A stretch of 64,000 nt of DNA from Celeribacter baekdonensis (GTDB lineage Bacteria > Pseudomonadota > Alphaproteobacteria > Rhodobacterales > Rhodobacteraceae), in assembly GCF_900102315.1 (NCBI RefSeq), contig NZ_FNBL01000011.1, positions 1-64,000 on the forward strand. The letters run 5' to 3'. The notes beneath the pieces are model-generated. The model was not told the origin of the DNA, searched no databases, and saw only the letters and a program-made list of their open reading frames with translations. Within the stretch, counting starts at the first letter, position 1; each line of letters opens with the position of its first letter. The position numbers and the translations under genes were made by a program. Below are positions 45,161 to 53,038 of this stretch, in pieces.

Positions 45161-46680
45161 ATGACACAAACCACCCCCTCATCAGGACCGTTCCAAAGGT
45201 CGAAAGACGCCAGACCGGCGATGTCTTCCTCAACCGATGGCGCGCGCTTGCCACGGCTCCCCTCCTTGACCGGATTGCGCTTTTTGCGGTCTTTCTATTT
45301 CATGTCACTCTTTTCACCTCGCCCTTGCCGCCCTATCAGCCGACGAACCCGTTCGGCGCGACGCCCGTGGGCGACACCATTGAGCAGCTCTTTCGCCAGC
45401 TTGGTTATGTCGGGGTGAGTTTCTTTTTCATTCTGTTCGGCTTTGTGACCACTTGGGCCACGCCCCAATGTTTTTCGATCCGCGGGTTCATGTGGCGGCG
45501 TATGCTCAAAATCTATCCACCACATGTTGTGGTCTGGGCGATCTCACTTGTGCTCTTCGCCGGTGTCTATACCTCGCCACAAACCGCCATTCTCAACCTG
45601 ACGCTGTTCAACACGTTCAGCACGGACCCAACCGTCTACGTCAGTGTCAATCCACCGTCGTGGTCGCTTTCAAGCGATATGGTGTTTTACCTGCTGTTCC
45701 CGGTGCTCATGCCACTGGTGCACCTGATCCCGGAACAGCGCCTTGGGCAAAGCCTTCTTGCGTTGCTTTTGGGGATGTTGGCGGTGATCCTCATCACCAC
45801 ATATCTTGTGCCAAGCGAACCCAAATCGCCGATTTCTCCGATCTCCGGGACGCAGTTTTGGTTCAACTATATCTTCCCACTGCCACGCATGTTTGAGTTT
45901 GCAATCGGCATGGTGGCCGCTCGGATGTTGGTGTTGGGACGGTGGCCCCGGATCGACCTGTTGTCCTCTTGCGTGATGTTGATCGCCTCCATCGCGGTCG
46001 CCAAACATCTGCCGTTTCTGTACACGTTCGGCATTTGTTACGTCTTGCCGCTGACCGCCCTGATCACCGAATGCGCGGCGCGGGATCGTGAGGGGTGCTC
46101 TCCGATCTTCTTGACCAACAGGCTGACCCTCTGGCTTGGTCAAGTCTCCTTTGGCTTCTACCTCTGTCAGGGTGTCAGTATTTTTTGGTTGAGCAAACAG
46201 CTTGGCCTACGGGATCTCTCGGTTGTCGGCGGAATGGCTGCCATTGCGCTTCCGGCGCGGGGACGGTTGATCGACGCGCCCATAGCGCGCCAGATAGTCA
46301 AGCAAAACCCGTATCCGCGCCGGAAGCGCGCTGCCGATGCCAAGCCGGACCGCATGAAAGGGTTCCAAATCGCCCGGATTGTAACTTGGCAGAACCTCGA
46401 CCAAACGACCGGCTTTCAGGTCATCCTCGATGGTGAACCGTGCCAGCCGGGCAAGGCCGAGACCGCTCAAGGCCATGTGTCGCACCCCTTCGCCATCGCT
46501 GGCCTGAAGGCGCGGATCGGCGTTCAGGTCCATCACCTCGCCGTTGAGCGCAAAAGGCCAAGGTTTGTTTTTGCGCCGATAGGCAAATCCGATCAGGGTG
46601 CAGCCCGCCAAATCTTCCAGACATTGCGGCATCCCGACGCGGTCCAGATATGCGGGGGCGGCAACGACCAGCCGCCGTGA
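45161..46680 (+). pseudogene. Acyltransferase-3 family gene, frameshifted and C-terminally truncated
   Basis: The start at 45161 has a good AGGAG. The frame reads ...RLPRLPSLTGLRFL and then the homology jumps at a run of five T's (~45283-45287) into another frame (FAVFLFHVTLFTS), where the acyltransferase-3 membrane protein continues with about ten helices (FFFILFGFVTTWA, MWRRMLKIYPPH, SWSLSSDMVFYLLFPVL, QVSFGFYLCQG). One extra T would restore the frame. After GGMAAIALPA (~46250) the reading frame is just antisense to the convergent LysR gene until a stop at 46680, so the last helix and tail are lost. Such enzymes O-acylate surface sugars or lipids. Confidence 0.75.
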
Positions 46681-47169
46681 GGCCCCCAACGTGCGCGCCA
46701 CAAGAGCCGAGGAGGGCATTTCTCCGGCGCGAATGGCAAGGTCGGCCTGAGCCTCGATCAAATCAACGACATGATCGGTCTGGCTGACCGTGATGGAGAG
46801 TTGCGGGTATTTGGCGATCAAATCGGGGAGGATCGGATACAGCCGATGTTGGGCATAAGAGGCCGATGTGGTGATGTGCACCGGCCCGGCCGGGGTCCGT
46901 CCCGCTCCGGCTTCGCGCTCTGCGGTGTGAAGGGCGGCCAGAATTTCAAGCACCCGTAAATGCAAATCCCGGCCCTCACTGGTAAGCGTCAGCGCGCGCG
47001 TTGAGCGCAGGACGAGCACAGCCCCGACGCGTTCTTCGAGCCGGGCAATGGTTTTTGAGACCGCAGACGGCGTCAATCCAGACGCGCGCGCTGCCGCCGA
47101 AAAGCTGCCTTCTGCGACTACCAGCGCGAAAATTTCCAGTGCTCTAAGCCGTCCGGGATCGCCAAGCAT
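46207..47169 (-). CDS. LysR-family regulator with an altered C-terminal tail
   Basis: 320 residues. HTH: FALVVAEGSFSAAARASGLTPSAVSKTIARLEERVGAVLVLRSTRALTLT; a complete effector domain follows. After VLLDYLARYG, where this subfamily normally ends, some 20 extra residues (QPSPRRKRNGSHSADNREIP) are read through the remains of the convergent acyltransferase gene. It is divergent from an MFS exporter (start 47283) with an operator-like dyad between them. Confidence 0.88.
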   Translation of the reverse strand: MLGDPGRLRALEIFALVVAEGSFSAAARASGLTPSAVSKTIARLEERVGAVLVLRSTRALTLTSEGRDLHLRVLEILAALHTAEREAGAGRTPAGPVHITTSASYAQHRLYPILPDLIAKYPQLSITVSQTDHVVDLIEAQADLAIRAGEMPSSALVARTLGASRRLVVAAPAYLDRVGMPQCLEDLAGCTLIGFAYRRKNKPWPFALNGEVMDLNADPRLQASDGEGVRHMALSGLGLARLARFTIEDDLKAGRLVEVLPSYNPGDLEPFHAVRLGIGSALPARIRVLLDYLARYGRVDQPSPRRKRNGSHSADNREIP

Positions 47170-47197
47170 TGTGCCTACACTTCATAAATCCTGTTCC

Positions 47198-47216
47198 TTA
47201 GAGAGATATACTCTAA
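47198..47216. promoter_or_regulatory. LysR operator-like dyad
   Basis: A perfect palindrome TTAGAG - 7 bases - CTCTAA midway between the divergent lysR and MFS starts, fitting the T-N11-A pattern of LysR sites. Confidence 0.55.
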
Positions 47217-47282
47217 AATCGATGGCCATGACAGGGTGAGTGACATTTTCGTTTCACATCTTCGTTTCATGGAGGGGCCAAA

Positions 47283-48440
47283 ATGCCACCTGCTCTCATC
47301 GCTCTCGCCCTCGGTGCCTTTGGCATCGGCGTTACTGAATTCGTCATTATGGGGCTGCTCGTTGACGTGGCCGACAGTCTCTCGATCACCATCGCCACCG
47401 CCGGCACGTTGATTTCTGGCTATGCGCTTGGGGTTGTGTTCGGCGCGCCAATTCTGACGATCCTGACCGCGCGTTGGCCGCATCGTCAGGTTCTTTTGCT
47501 TTTGATGGGGATTTTCATCCTCGGCAATCTCGCCTGTGCCTTGGCCCCAACCTATCAAACGCTTCTGGCGGCGCGGATTGTCACCGCTTTGACCCACGGC
47601 ACATTCTTTGGCGTCGGCTCGGTGGTCGCGCAAAACCTTGTGTCACGAGAGCGCCAAGCCTCCGCCATTTCCATTGTCTTCACCGGGCTGACGCTGGCCA
47701 ATGTTTTGGGGGTGCCGTTTGGCACATGGCTTGGGCAACACACCGATTGGCGCATGACCTTTTATGCGGTCGCCGCCATTGGCGTTGTCGCCGCTGTGGT
47801 CATGGCGGCGCTGTTGCCACGCAGCCATGCGCCAACAGAAATCAGTGATTGGCGCGAAGATTTGACCGTCTTGCGCCGTGGTAGCGTGCTGCGCGGATTG
47901 GCGATGACGGTTTTGGGCTATGCGGGCGTTTTCATGGTCTTTACCTATATCGCCCCGCTTTTGACCCGGACGGCGGGCCTGCCTGAGGCGGCCGTGTCGC
48001 CAATCCTTTTGGGCTTTGGCTGTGGTTTGGTGTTTGGCAATGTCCTTGGCGGGCGGTTTGCCGACCGGGCGCTTGGGCCAACCGTTTTGGGCAGTTTGGG
48101 CGTTTTGGCGCTGGTGCTGTTTGGGTTTGGATTTGCGGCGCAGGGGCAGGTGAGTGCCATTGTGTTGACCATTGCGCTTGGGGCCGCTGGCTTTGCCACC
48201 GTCGCTCCGTTGCAAGCCTGGGTCATGGCACAGGCCACGGGCGCGGGCCAAGCCCTTGTGGCCTCTTTCAACATTGCTGCCTTCAATCTGGGCAACGCGC
48301 TTGGCGCATGGGTTGGAGGCTCTCTTTTGGCGGCGGGGTTTTCATACGGCGATCTGCCCTTTGCTGCGGCTGTGTTTCCATTGGCCGCGCTTTTGCTCGG
48401 CACCATCTCGCTGAGGCGCGATGCCCGCGTTCCTGCCTAA
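47283..48440 (+). CDS. MFS exporter, DHA1 type (AraJ/sugar-efflux-like)
   Basis: 385 residues, 12 membrane helices. Family signature: LGAFGIGVTEFVIMGLLVDVADSLSITIATAGTLISGYALGVVFGAPILTILTARWPHRQVLLLLM. The ATG follows GGAGG. It is the first gene of a likely operon with the aldo/keto reductase 26 bases downstream, and is divergent from a LysR regulator. Confidence 0.9.
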   Translation: MPPALIALALGAFGIGVTEFVIMGLLVDVADSLSITIATAGTLISGYALGVVFGAPILTILTARWPHRQVLLLLMGIFILGNLACALAPTYQTLLAARIVTALTHGTFFGVGSVVAQNLVSRERQASAISIVFTGLTLANVLGVPFGTWLGQHTDWRMTFYAVAAIGVVAAVVMAALLPRSHAPTEISDWREDLTVLRRGSVLRGLAMTVLGYAGVFMVFTYIAPLLTRTAGLPEAAVSPILLGFGCGLVFGNVLGGRFADRALGPTVLGSLGVLALVLFGFGFAAQGQVSAIVLTIALGAAGFATVAPLQAWVMAQATGAGQALVASFNIAAFNLGNALGAWVGGSLLAAGFSYGDLPFAAAVFPLAALLLGTISLRRDARVPA

Positions 48441-48466
48441 CACCTCATTTCTAAAGGACTATCATC

Positions 48467-49507
48467 ATGGACTATCGTCAATTGGGCCAATCCGGTCTGC
48501 GCGTCCCCGTTCTGAGTTTCGGCGCGGGCACCTTTGGAGGCACCGGCCCGCTCTTTTCCAACTGGGGTCAAACGGAGGTGGATGAGGCGCGCGCGTTGAT
48601 CGACCTGTGCCTCGACGCGGGGGTGACCCTGTTTGACACGGCGGATGTGTATTCCGCCGGTCGGTCCGAAAGCATTCTGGGTGCGGCCCTTGAGGGGCGG
48701 CGGGACGCGGTTTTGATCTCGACCAAGACGGGTTTGCCGATGGGCGAGGGGCCGGACGAATGGGGCGTGTCGCGTGGGCGCCTTGTGCGGTCGGTGGAGG
48801 CGGCGCTGAAACGTCTGCGCACGGACCGCATCGATATTTTGCAACTCCACGCCTATGACAGCCACACCCCGCCGGAGGAGATTTTGAACACCATCGACAT
48901 GTTGATGCGGTCCGGCAAAGTGATCCATTGGGGGGTTTCAAACTATCCGGGATGGGCGCTTATGCAGCTTTTGGAGCGGGCCGACCAGATGAACGTGCCG
49001 CGCCCTGTGGTACATCAGGTCTATTACTCTTTGGTTGGGCGGGATTACGAATGGGACCTCATGCCGCTCGGCGCACATGAGGGGGTGGGAGCGATGATTT
49101 GGAGCCCGCTTGGATGGGGTCGTTTGACCGGCAAGTTGCGACGCGGAGGTGCGGTGCCCGCCGTCAGCCGTTTGCATGAAACCGCCTCAATGGGTCCGCC
49201 GGTCGATGACGTATTGCTCTATGACGTGCTGGATGTGCTGTTTGAGATCGCGGCTGAAACCGGGCGCAGCGTGCCACAGGTGGCGATCAATTGGCTCACC
49301 CGGCAACCCACGGTTTCGAATGTGATCATCGGCGCGCGCAACCGGGCCCAGCTTATGGACAATCTTGGGGCCGTGGGCTGGTCGCTTGAGCCTGAACAAT
49401 GCGCCCGTTTGACCCGAGTTTCGGAACGCGATGCGGCCTATCCGGCGGCGCAGTATCGTCGCCAAGAAGGCTTTGCCCGCCTGTCTGCGCCGCTTGTGAC
49501 GGCTTGA
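48467..49507 (+). CDS. Aldo/keto reductase
   Basis: 346 residues, an (alpha/beta)8 NADPH-dependent reductase. The catalytic tetrad is complete: D57 and Y62 in LFDTADVYSAGRSE, K87 in ISTKTGL, H128 in LQLHAYD. The C-terminal cofactor motif is VSNVIIGARNRAQLMDNLGA. It resembles the Tas/YghZ group. Co-transcribed with the MFS exporter, perhaps in detoxification of an aldehyde or quinone. Confidence 0.92.
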   Translation: MDYRQLGQSGLRVPVLSFGAGTFGGTGPLFSNWGQTEVDEARALIDLCLDAGVTLFDTADVYSAGRSESILGAALEGRRDAVLISTKTGLPMGEGPDEWGVSRGRLVRSVEAALKRLRTDRIDILQLHAYDSHTPPEEILNTIDMLMRSGKVIHWGVSNYPGWALMQLLERADQMNVPRPVVHQVYYSLVGRDYEWDLMPLGAHEGVGAMIWSPLGWGRLTGKLRRGGAVPAVSRLHETASMGPPVDDVLLYDVLDVLFEIAAETGRSVPQVAINWLTRQPTVSNVIIGARNRAQLMDNLGAVGWSLEPEQCARLTRVSERDAAYPAAQYRRQEGFARLSAPLVTA

Positions 49508-49533
49508 GCCAGAGCGACACCTGAGAGAAAGTT

Positions 49534-49552
49534 GGGGGCGGAGGTCGCCCCC
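49534..49552 (+). terminator. Possible terminator after the aldo/keto reductase
   Basis: A 7-bp GC stem (gggggcg/cgccccc), 5-base loop, then TCGATTTT. Modest strength; the VOC gene starts 41 bases further on. Confidence 0.5.
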
Positions 49553-49593
49553 TCGATTTTGACAGCACCGCGAGAGGCGGCAAGGATATTTCA

Positions 49594-50013
49594 ATGATTG
49601 AACTTGACCATGTGACACTTCGGACCGCGCATTTGGCGGCAACGCGCCAATTTTTTATCGACCTTTTCGATCTGGAGGAGGGGGAGCGGCCCCTTGAGAT
49701 CCAACAAATTCCGGGGCATTGGCTGTATTCCGGCGATGCGCCTGTGGTGCATCTCATCGGCAGCTATGGTCGCGGGACCCCCATTGATGGCGAGATCATT
49801 GATCACATTGCCTTTCGCAGACGGGGCTATCACGATTTCATCGCACAGCTCAAAGCGCGCCGTTTGCCTTATTCTTGTATGTCACTGAAAGGCTTGGCCG
49901 AGCATCGCGTGTTCTTGCGTGCCCCCGGTGGGCAATTGATTGAAACGGTGTTCCGTGGCGAAGATGCGCGCCGGGCCTTTGATGACCTTGGGTTAGAGCC
50001 GACCTACGGGTGA
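49594..50013 (+). CDS. VOC (glyoxalase/bleomycin-resistance) family protein
   Basis: 139 residues with the two-module VOC pattern: IELDHVTLRTAHLAATRQFFIDLFDLEEG (first metal His) and HIAFRRRGYHDFIAQLKARRL, then RVFLRAPGGQLIETVF (metal Glu). Small metal-dependent isomerase, dioxygenase or binding protein; the substrate is unknown. Same strand as the reductase and the oxidase remnant that follows. Confidence 0.85.
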   Translation: MIELDHVTLRTAHLAATRQFFIDLFDLEEGERPLEIQQIPGHWLYSGDAPVVHLIGSYGRGTPIDGEIIDHIAFRRRGYHDFIAQLKARRLPYSCMSLKGLAEHRVFLRAPGGQLIETVFRGEDARRAFDDLGLEPTYG

Positions 50014-50186
50014 CCCGAGGCCCCGTCAAAGGGGCATTCGCAGGTGCAGCAATCACGTTTTGGAAAGGATGTCTCAACACGGGGGACGACTACTCGAGAT
50101 TTGGGAATCGACGTTTCATGAAGGCAGGGCGGTTTTGCAAAGCCCGACAGGAATTTTACGTCATCCCAATCTCGAAGGAGTGTCCC

Positions 50187-50909
50187 ATGACCACAGTGTC
50201 CCGTCGCAGCTTTATTGGCTCCGCTTTCGCCGCAGGTGCGTCCGCATCCGGGGTGGCCATCCGACCCGCTCATGCCGACACATCGGCCGTCGCCCCCGCG
50301 CCAATTGGCGTGCAAACCGGCCAGCGGATCACGGCAGAGGGCGCGCGCTTTCAGGCGCTGCGCACAGGCAACAATCAGCGGTTTTTGTCGACACCAGACT
50401 ATGTGCGCATGATCCACACGCCACAAGATGCGCTGTTGGCCACTCAGGAGGCGTTGGATCTGGGCAAAAAATTCACTGTCCGCTCCGGCGGGCATTGTTT
50501 TGCCGATTTTGTCTGCAATCCCGACACCGAAGTGATCCTTGATATGGCGCCGATGCGGGCGGTTGGGTTTGATGAGACGGTTGGCGCGTTTTATGCCGAA
50601 CCGGGTGGGATGCTGATTGATGTCTATGAACGCCTGTACAAAGGCTGGGGGGTGACCCTGCCCGCAGGCATTTGTTATTCGGTGGGCGTTGGGGGACATA
50701 TTGTTGGCGGCGGCTACGGGCTTTTGTCGCGCAAATATGGGCTGACCGTGGATCACCTCTCCATGGTGGAGGTGGTTGTCGTGGACGCACACCGACAAGC
50801 GCATCTGGTGCGCGCCAGTTCGGACCCGAAGGACCCGCACCATGATCTGTGGTGGGCGCATACCGGGGGGAGGGGGCGGCAGCTTTCTTTACCCTTGGCA
50901 CCAGTATGA
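50187..50909 (+). pseudogene. FAD-linked oxidase (BBE-like, Tat-exported), frameshifted and truncated
   Basis: The start at 50187 follows AAGGAG. A Tat signal (SRRSFIGSAFAAGASA) leads into the FAD-binding domain: VRSGGHCFADF (His for covalent FAD) and PAGICYSVGVGGHIVGGGYG (Cys for covalent FAD), the bicovalent type. At a run of six G's (50865-50870) the frame shifts: DLWWAHTGG should continue GGGSF, and does so if one G is removed. Even then the family sequence ends within a few residues (SFLYPWHQYD...), so about half the usual ~500 residues is lost. Confidence 0.75.
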
Positions 50910-51029
50910 CGTGCGCATCGATTGCCTCTGGCTTGCTGTCGAACTTGTGCCCGAGGGCCTCGCGCCAAGACCGCACACCCCGGACACACACACTGGCCAG
51001 TGTTGCCATTACTGAAGGAGACGACAGAG

Positions 51030-51215
51030 ATGGATATTCAGAAAACCCCCAGCCGCCAGACCCCCACCCACCAAACCCCCGATGCCGGATCGCAGACCGG
51101 GACATCCCCGCTTTTGATCCCGGTGTTTGATCCCGAATGGGTGGCCGATCATCTGCGGGATGGCTATTGGCTCATTATGACGGATGTCACGACCTCAATC
51201 GGTAAACGTAAATAA
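51030..51215 (+). CDS. Small 61-residue ORF upstream of the nucleotidyltransferase
   Basis: The ATG at 51030 has AAGGAG 10-15 bases upstream. The first 25 residues are Pro/Thr/Gln-rich (KTPSRQTPTHQTPDAG), then PVFDPEWVADHLRDGYWLIMTDVTTSIGKRK. I do not recognise a family. It ends inside the inverted repeat at 51196-51231, just before the nucleotidyltransferase. It could be a genuine small partner gene or the broken end of an older one. Confidence 0.4.
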   Translation: MDIQKTPSRQTPTHQTPDAGSQTGTSPLLIPVFDPEWVADHLRDGYWLIMTDVTTSIGKRK

Positions 51216-51263
51216 ATTGGTTTACCGATTGCCACGGGAAACCGAAAGATATAAGTTTACCGT
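51196..51263. promoter_or_regulatory. TTTACCG repeats upstream of the nucleotidyltransferase (operator-like)
   Basis: CAATCGGTAAAC (51196-51207) and GTTTACCGATTG (51220-51231) form a perfect 12-bp inverted repeat around a 12-base AT-rich centre; a third GTTTACCG follows at about 51255. Three copies of one heptamer within 70 bases look like a repressor operator. Confidence 0.55.
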
Positions 51264-51285
51264 GCATGTAACAGCGGAGGCCAAA

Positions 51286-52311
51286 GTGGCAAATCTAAGT
51301 TCAGTGGCACGGTCTGCCTATAGTGATCTCTTGCGTCTTCTGAAAGACGATATGGTCGCGAATGTGCGTGGCTCGCTTGTCACCAAAGAGCGCGGTGGCA
51401 AGGTTTATTGGTACGCGGCCGAAAAAATCGGCACCTCTGTCAAGTTCTGGTATATCGGGCCGGACAGTGCCGAGACGCGCGCTCGTGTGGACCGCATGAA
51501 TGAGCTTCGCGAACGGGCCGCAGAGCGCAAGCTGGAACGTGCGCGGCTTGCGCGTCTGCTGCGGGCCGAAGGCATGACCCCGGTTGATCGCGGCACGGGC
51601 GGGTTGCTGCTCGCCATGGCAAAGGTCGGCACATTCCGGCTGGGTGGCACCCTGATCGGGACGAATGCCTTTCGCCTGATGGAGGGAGAGCTTGGCGCCA
51701 CTCTTCCCCTTGGCAGCGTGGCCAACACCGGGGACCTCGACATCGCGCAATTCGAACGCCTGTCGCTTGCTTTGCAAGATGCGGTCGAACCATCGCTTGC
51801 CCAGACCTTTTCGGCGCTCAAATTCGATCCGGTTCAGGGTCTTGATCGCGACAGTGTCTGGCGGTGGCGACAAAGCGGCAAGACGGGGATGATGATTGAA
51901 TTCCTCACCCCATCCTTTGACGCCGCCGAAGGCATTCGCGATCTCCCCGCTCTGGGCGTTAAGGCGCGGGCGCTGCATCACCTGAATTATCTGATTTCGG
52001 ACCCGATCCATGCGGTTGCGCTCTATCGTGATGGGATTCTTGTGCAAATTCCGCGACCCGAGAAATTCGCCATCCACAAACTGATCGTGGCAGATCGCCG
52101 TCGTGACGGGCCTCAGTCCTTCAAGGCAGAAAAAGACCGTCAGCAGGCGGCGTTTCTGATTGAGACCATGTCCGAGGATCGTCCATCCGACATTTGGGAT
52201 GCCTATGAGGACGCACTGGCGCGCGGTCCCAAATGGCGTGAGAGGATCGCACGGACGTTGGAACGTATGCCCGTCACACGCGACATCCTGATGGCGTGCA
52301 AGGCGGGATAG
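51286..52311 (+). CDS. Nucleotidyltransferase-fold protein (GSU2053-like)
   Basis: 341 residues from a GTG at 51286 (GGAGG 5 bases upstream); the frame is open from 51184, but across the inverted repeat and without a ribosome site. A helical N-terminal part with a Lys/Arg/Glu-rich coiled-coil (~70-105; RMNELRERAAERKLERARLARLL) is followed by a nucleotidyltransferase domain: FRLGGTLIGTNAFRLMEGELG and the metal pair in VANTGDLDIAQFE. The family is related by fold to AbiEii-type toxins and antibiotic adenylyltransferases. A decayed second copy lies at 16863-16973. Target unknown. Confidence 0.7.
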   Translation: MANLSSVARSAYSDLLRLLKDDMVANVRGSLVTKERGGKVYWYAAEKIGTSVKFWYIGPDSAETRARVDRMNELRERAAERKLERARLARLLRAEGMTPVDRGTGGLLLAMAKVGTFRLGGTLIGTNAFRLMEGELGATLPLGSVANTGDLDIAQFERLSLALQDAVEPSLAQTFSALKFDPVQGLDRDSVWRWRQSGKTGMMIEFLTPSFDAAEGIRDLPALGVKARALHHLNYLISDPIHAVALYRDGILVQIPRPEKFAIHKLIVADRRRDGPQSFKAEKDRQQAAFLIETMSEDRPSDIWDAYEDALARGPKWRERIARTLERMPVTRDILMACKAG

Positions 52312-52331
52312 ACCCCTAAGTCCGCTGAAGA

Positions 52332-52481
52332 GTGTTGGATTGGGTGGGTTGGCACCAGACGATGATTTCGGAAAACGGCAAGGTGACGCGGGTTGCGGCG
52401 GTTCTGGGGATTTCTCGTCCGACGCTTTATCGCAAGATGAAACAATACCATATTCGCAAGGCGTCCTCTTCCGAGGACTAA
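52332..52481 (+). pseudogene. Fis-type HTH stub (C-terminal end of a lost regulator)
   Basis: A 49-codon frame encodes MISENGKVTRVAAVLGISRPTLYRKMKQYHIRKASS, the Fis-type HTH that ends sigma-54 activators and some response regulators. The preceding AAA+ or receiver part is absent: an in-frame stop lies at 52326. No ribosome site is visible. A strong terminator follows, as at the end of a real gene. Either a relic or, less likely, a free-standing mini-HTH protein. Confidence 0.6.
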
Positions 52482-52497
52482 GGGTTTTGCGACATGC

Positions 52498-52527
52498 AAA
52501 GAGGCCACCCCAAGGGATGGCCTCTTT
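52498..52527. terminator. Bidirectional terminator
   Basis: A perfect 10-bp stem aaagaggcca/tggcctcttt with a 10-base loop, A-run on one side and T-rich sequence on the other. It serves the plus-strand HTH stub and the convergent flavin reductase gene. Confidence 0.85.
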
Positions 52528-52545
52528 GTCTTTCTGTTTCTACCG

Positions 52546-53037
52546 TCAGGCGACTTTTTGAAGCCGATGAAATTGGGCGCGTGCATAGATCAAAGGGTCA
52601 CCTGCGGTCTGAGCGACATCTTCGATGCGACCGATGAAAATCCGGTGGGTGCCGGAAACTGTTTCGGTCAGCACATCACACGACAGGCTGGCGAGCGCCC
52701 CCGGCAGGCGCGGCAATCCGCGCGGGCACTCTTGCCAATCGCCGATGTCGAACTTGGCAATCCCGCTGTGCCCATTTGCCCCGGCAAAGGTCATGGCCAC
52801 ATCACTTTGGTGCTGGGCCAGCAAATGCACGCTGAAACGACCAGACCGGGTGATTTCCGAACAGGTGCCGGTGCGGTTGTTGACACATACCAAAAGGCTC
52901 GGCGGGGCGTCGCTGACGGAACAGACCGCCGTGGCGGTGATGCCGCGCCGCATCTCGCCGGTTCCGGTTGTGATCAAGGTCACCGCCCCCGGAAACAGCC
53001 CCATTGTGGTGCGAAAGGTTGCTGTGTCGATGGTCAT
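52546..53037 (-). CDS. Flavin reductase of a two-component monooxygenase
   Basis: 163 residues from the ATG at 53037. Flavin-reductase-like fold: FRTTMGLFPGAVTLITTG, ITATAVCSVSDAPPSLLVCVNNRTGTCSEI, FSVHLLAQHQSDVAMTFAG. It gives reduced FAD to the adjacent StyA-like oxygenase, whose stop lies one base upstream of this start. A longer frame (to 53187) runs into the oxygenase gene and is not likely. Confidence 0.9.
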   Translation of the reverse strand: MTIDTATFRTTMGLFPGAVTLITTGTGEMRRGITATAVCSVSDAPPSLLVCVNNRTGTCSEITRSGRFSVHLLAQHQSDVAMTFAGANGHSGIAKFDIGDWQECPRGLPRLPGALASLSCDVLTETVSGTHRIFIGRIEDVAQTAGDPLIYARAQFHRLQKVA

Positions 53038-53038
53038 G

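Noticed and set aside
50473-51105. A 210-codon minus-strand frame across the FAD oxidase break point
   Set aside because: A stretch around 50900-51000 looks protein-like (WREALGHKFDSKPEAIDAHV), but the rest is antisense to the FAD domain and there is no ribosome site or family match.
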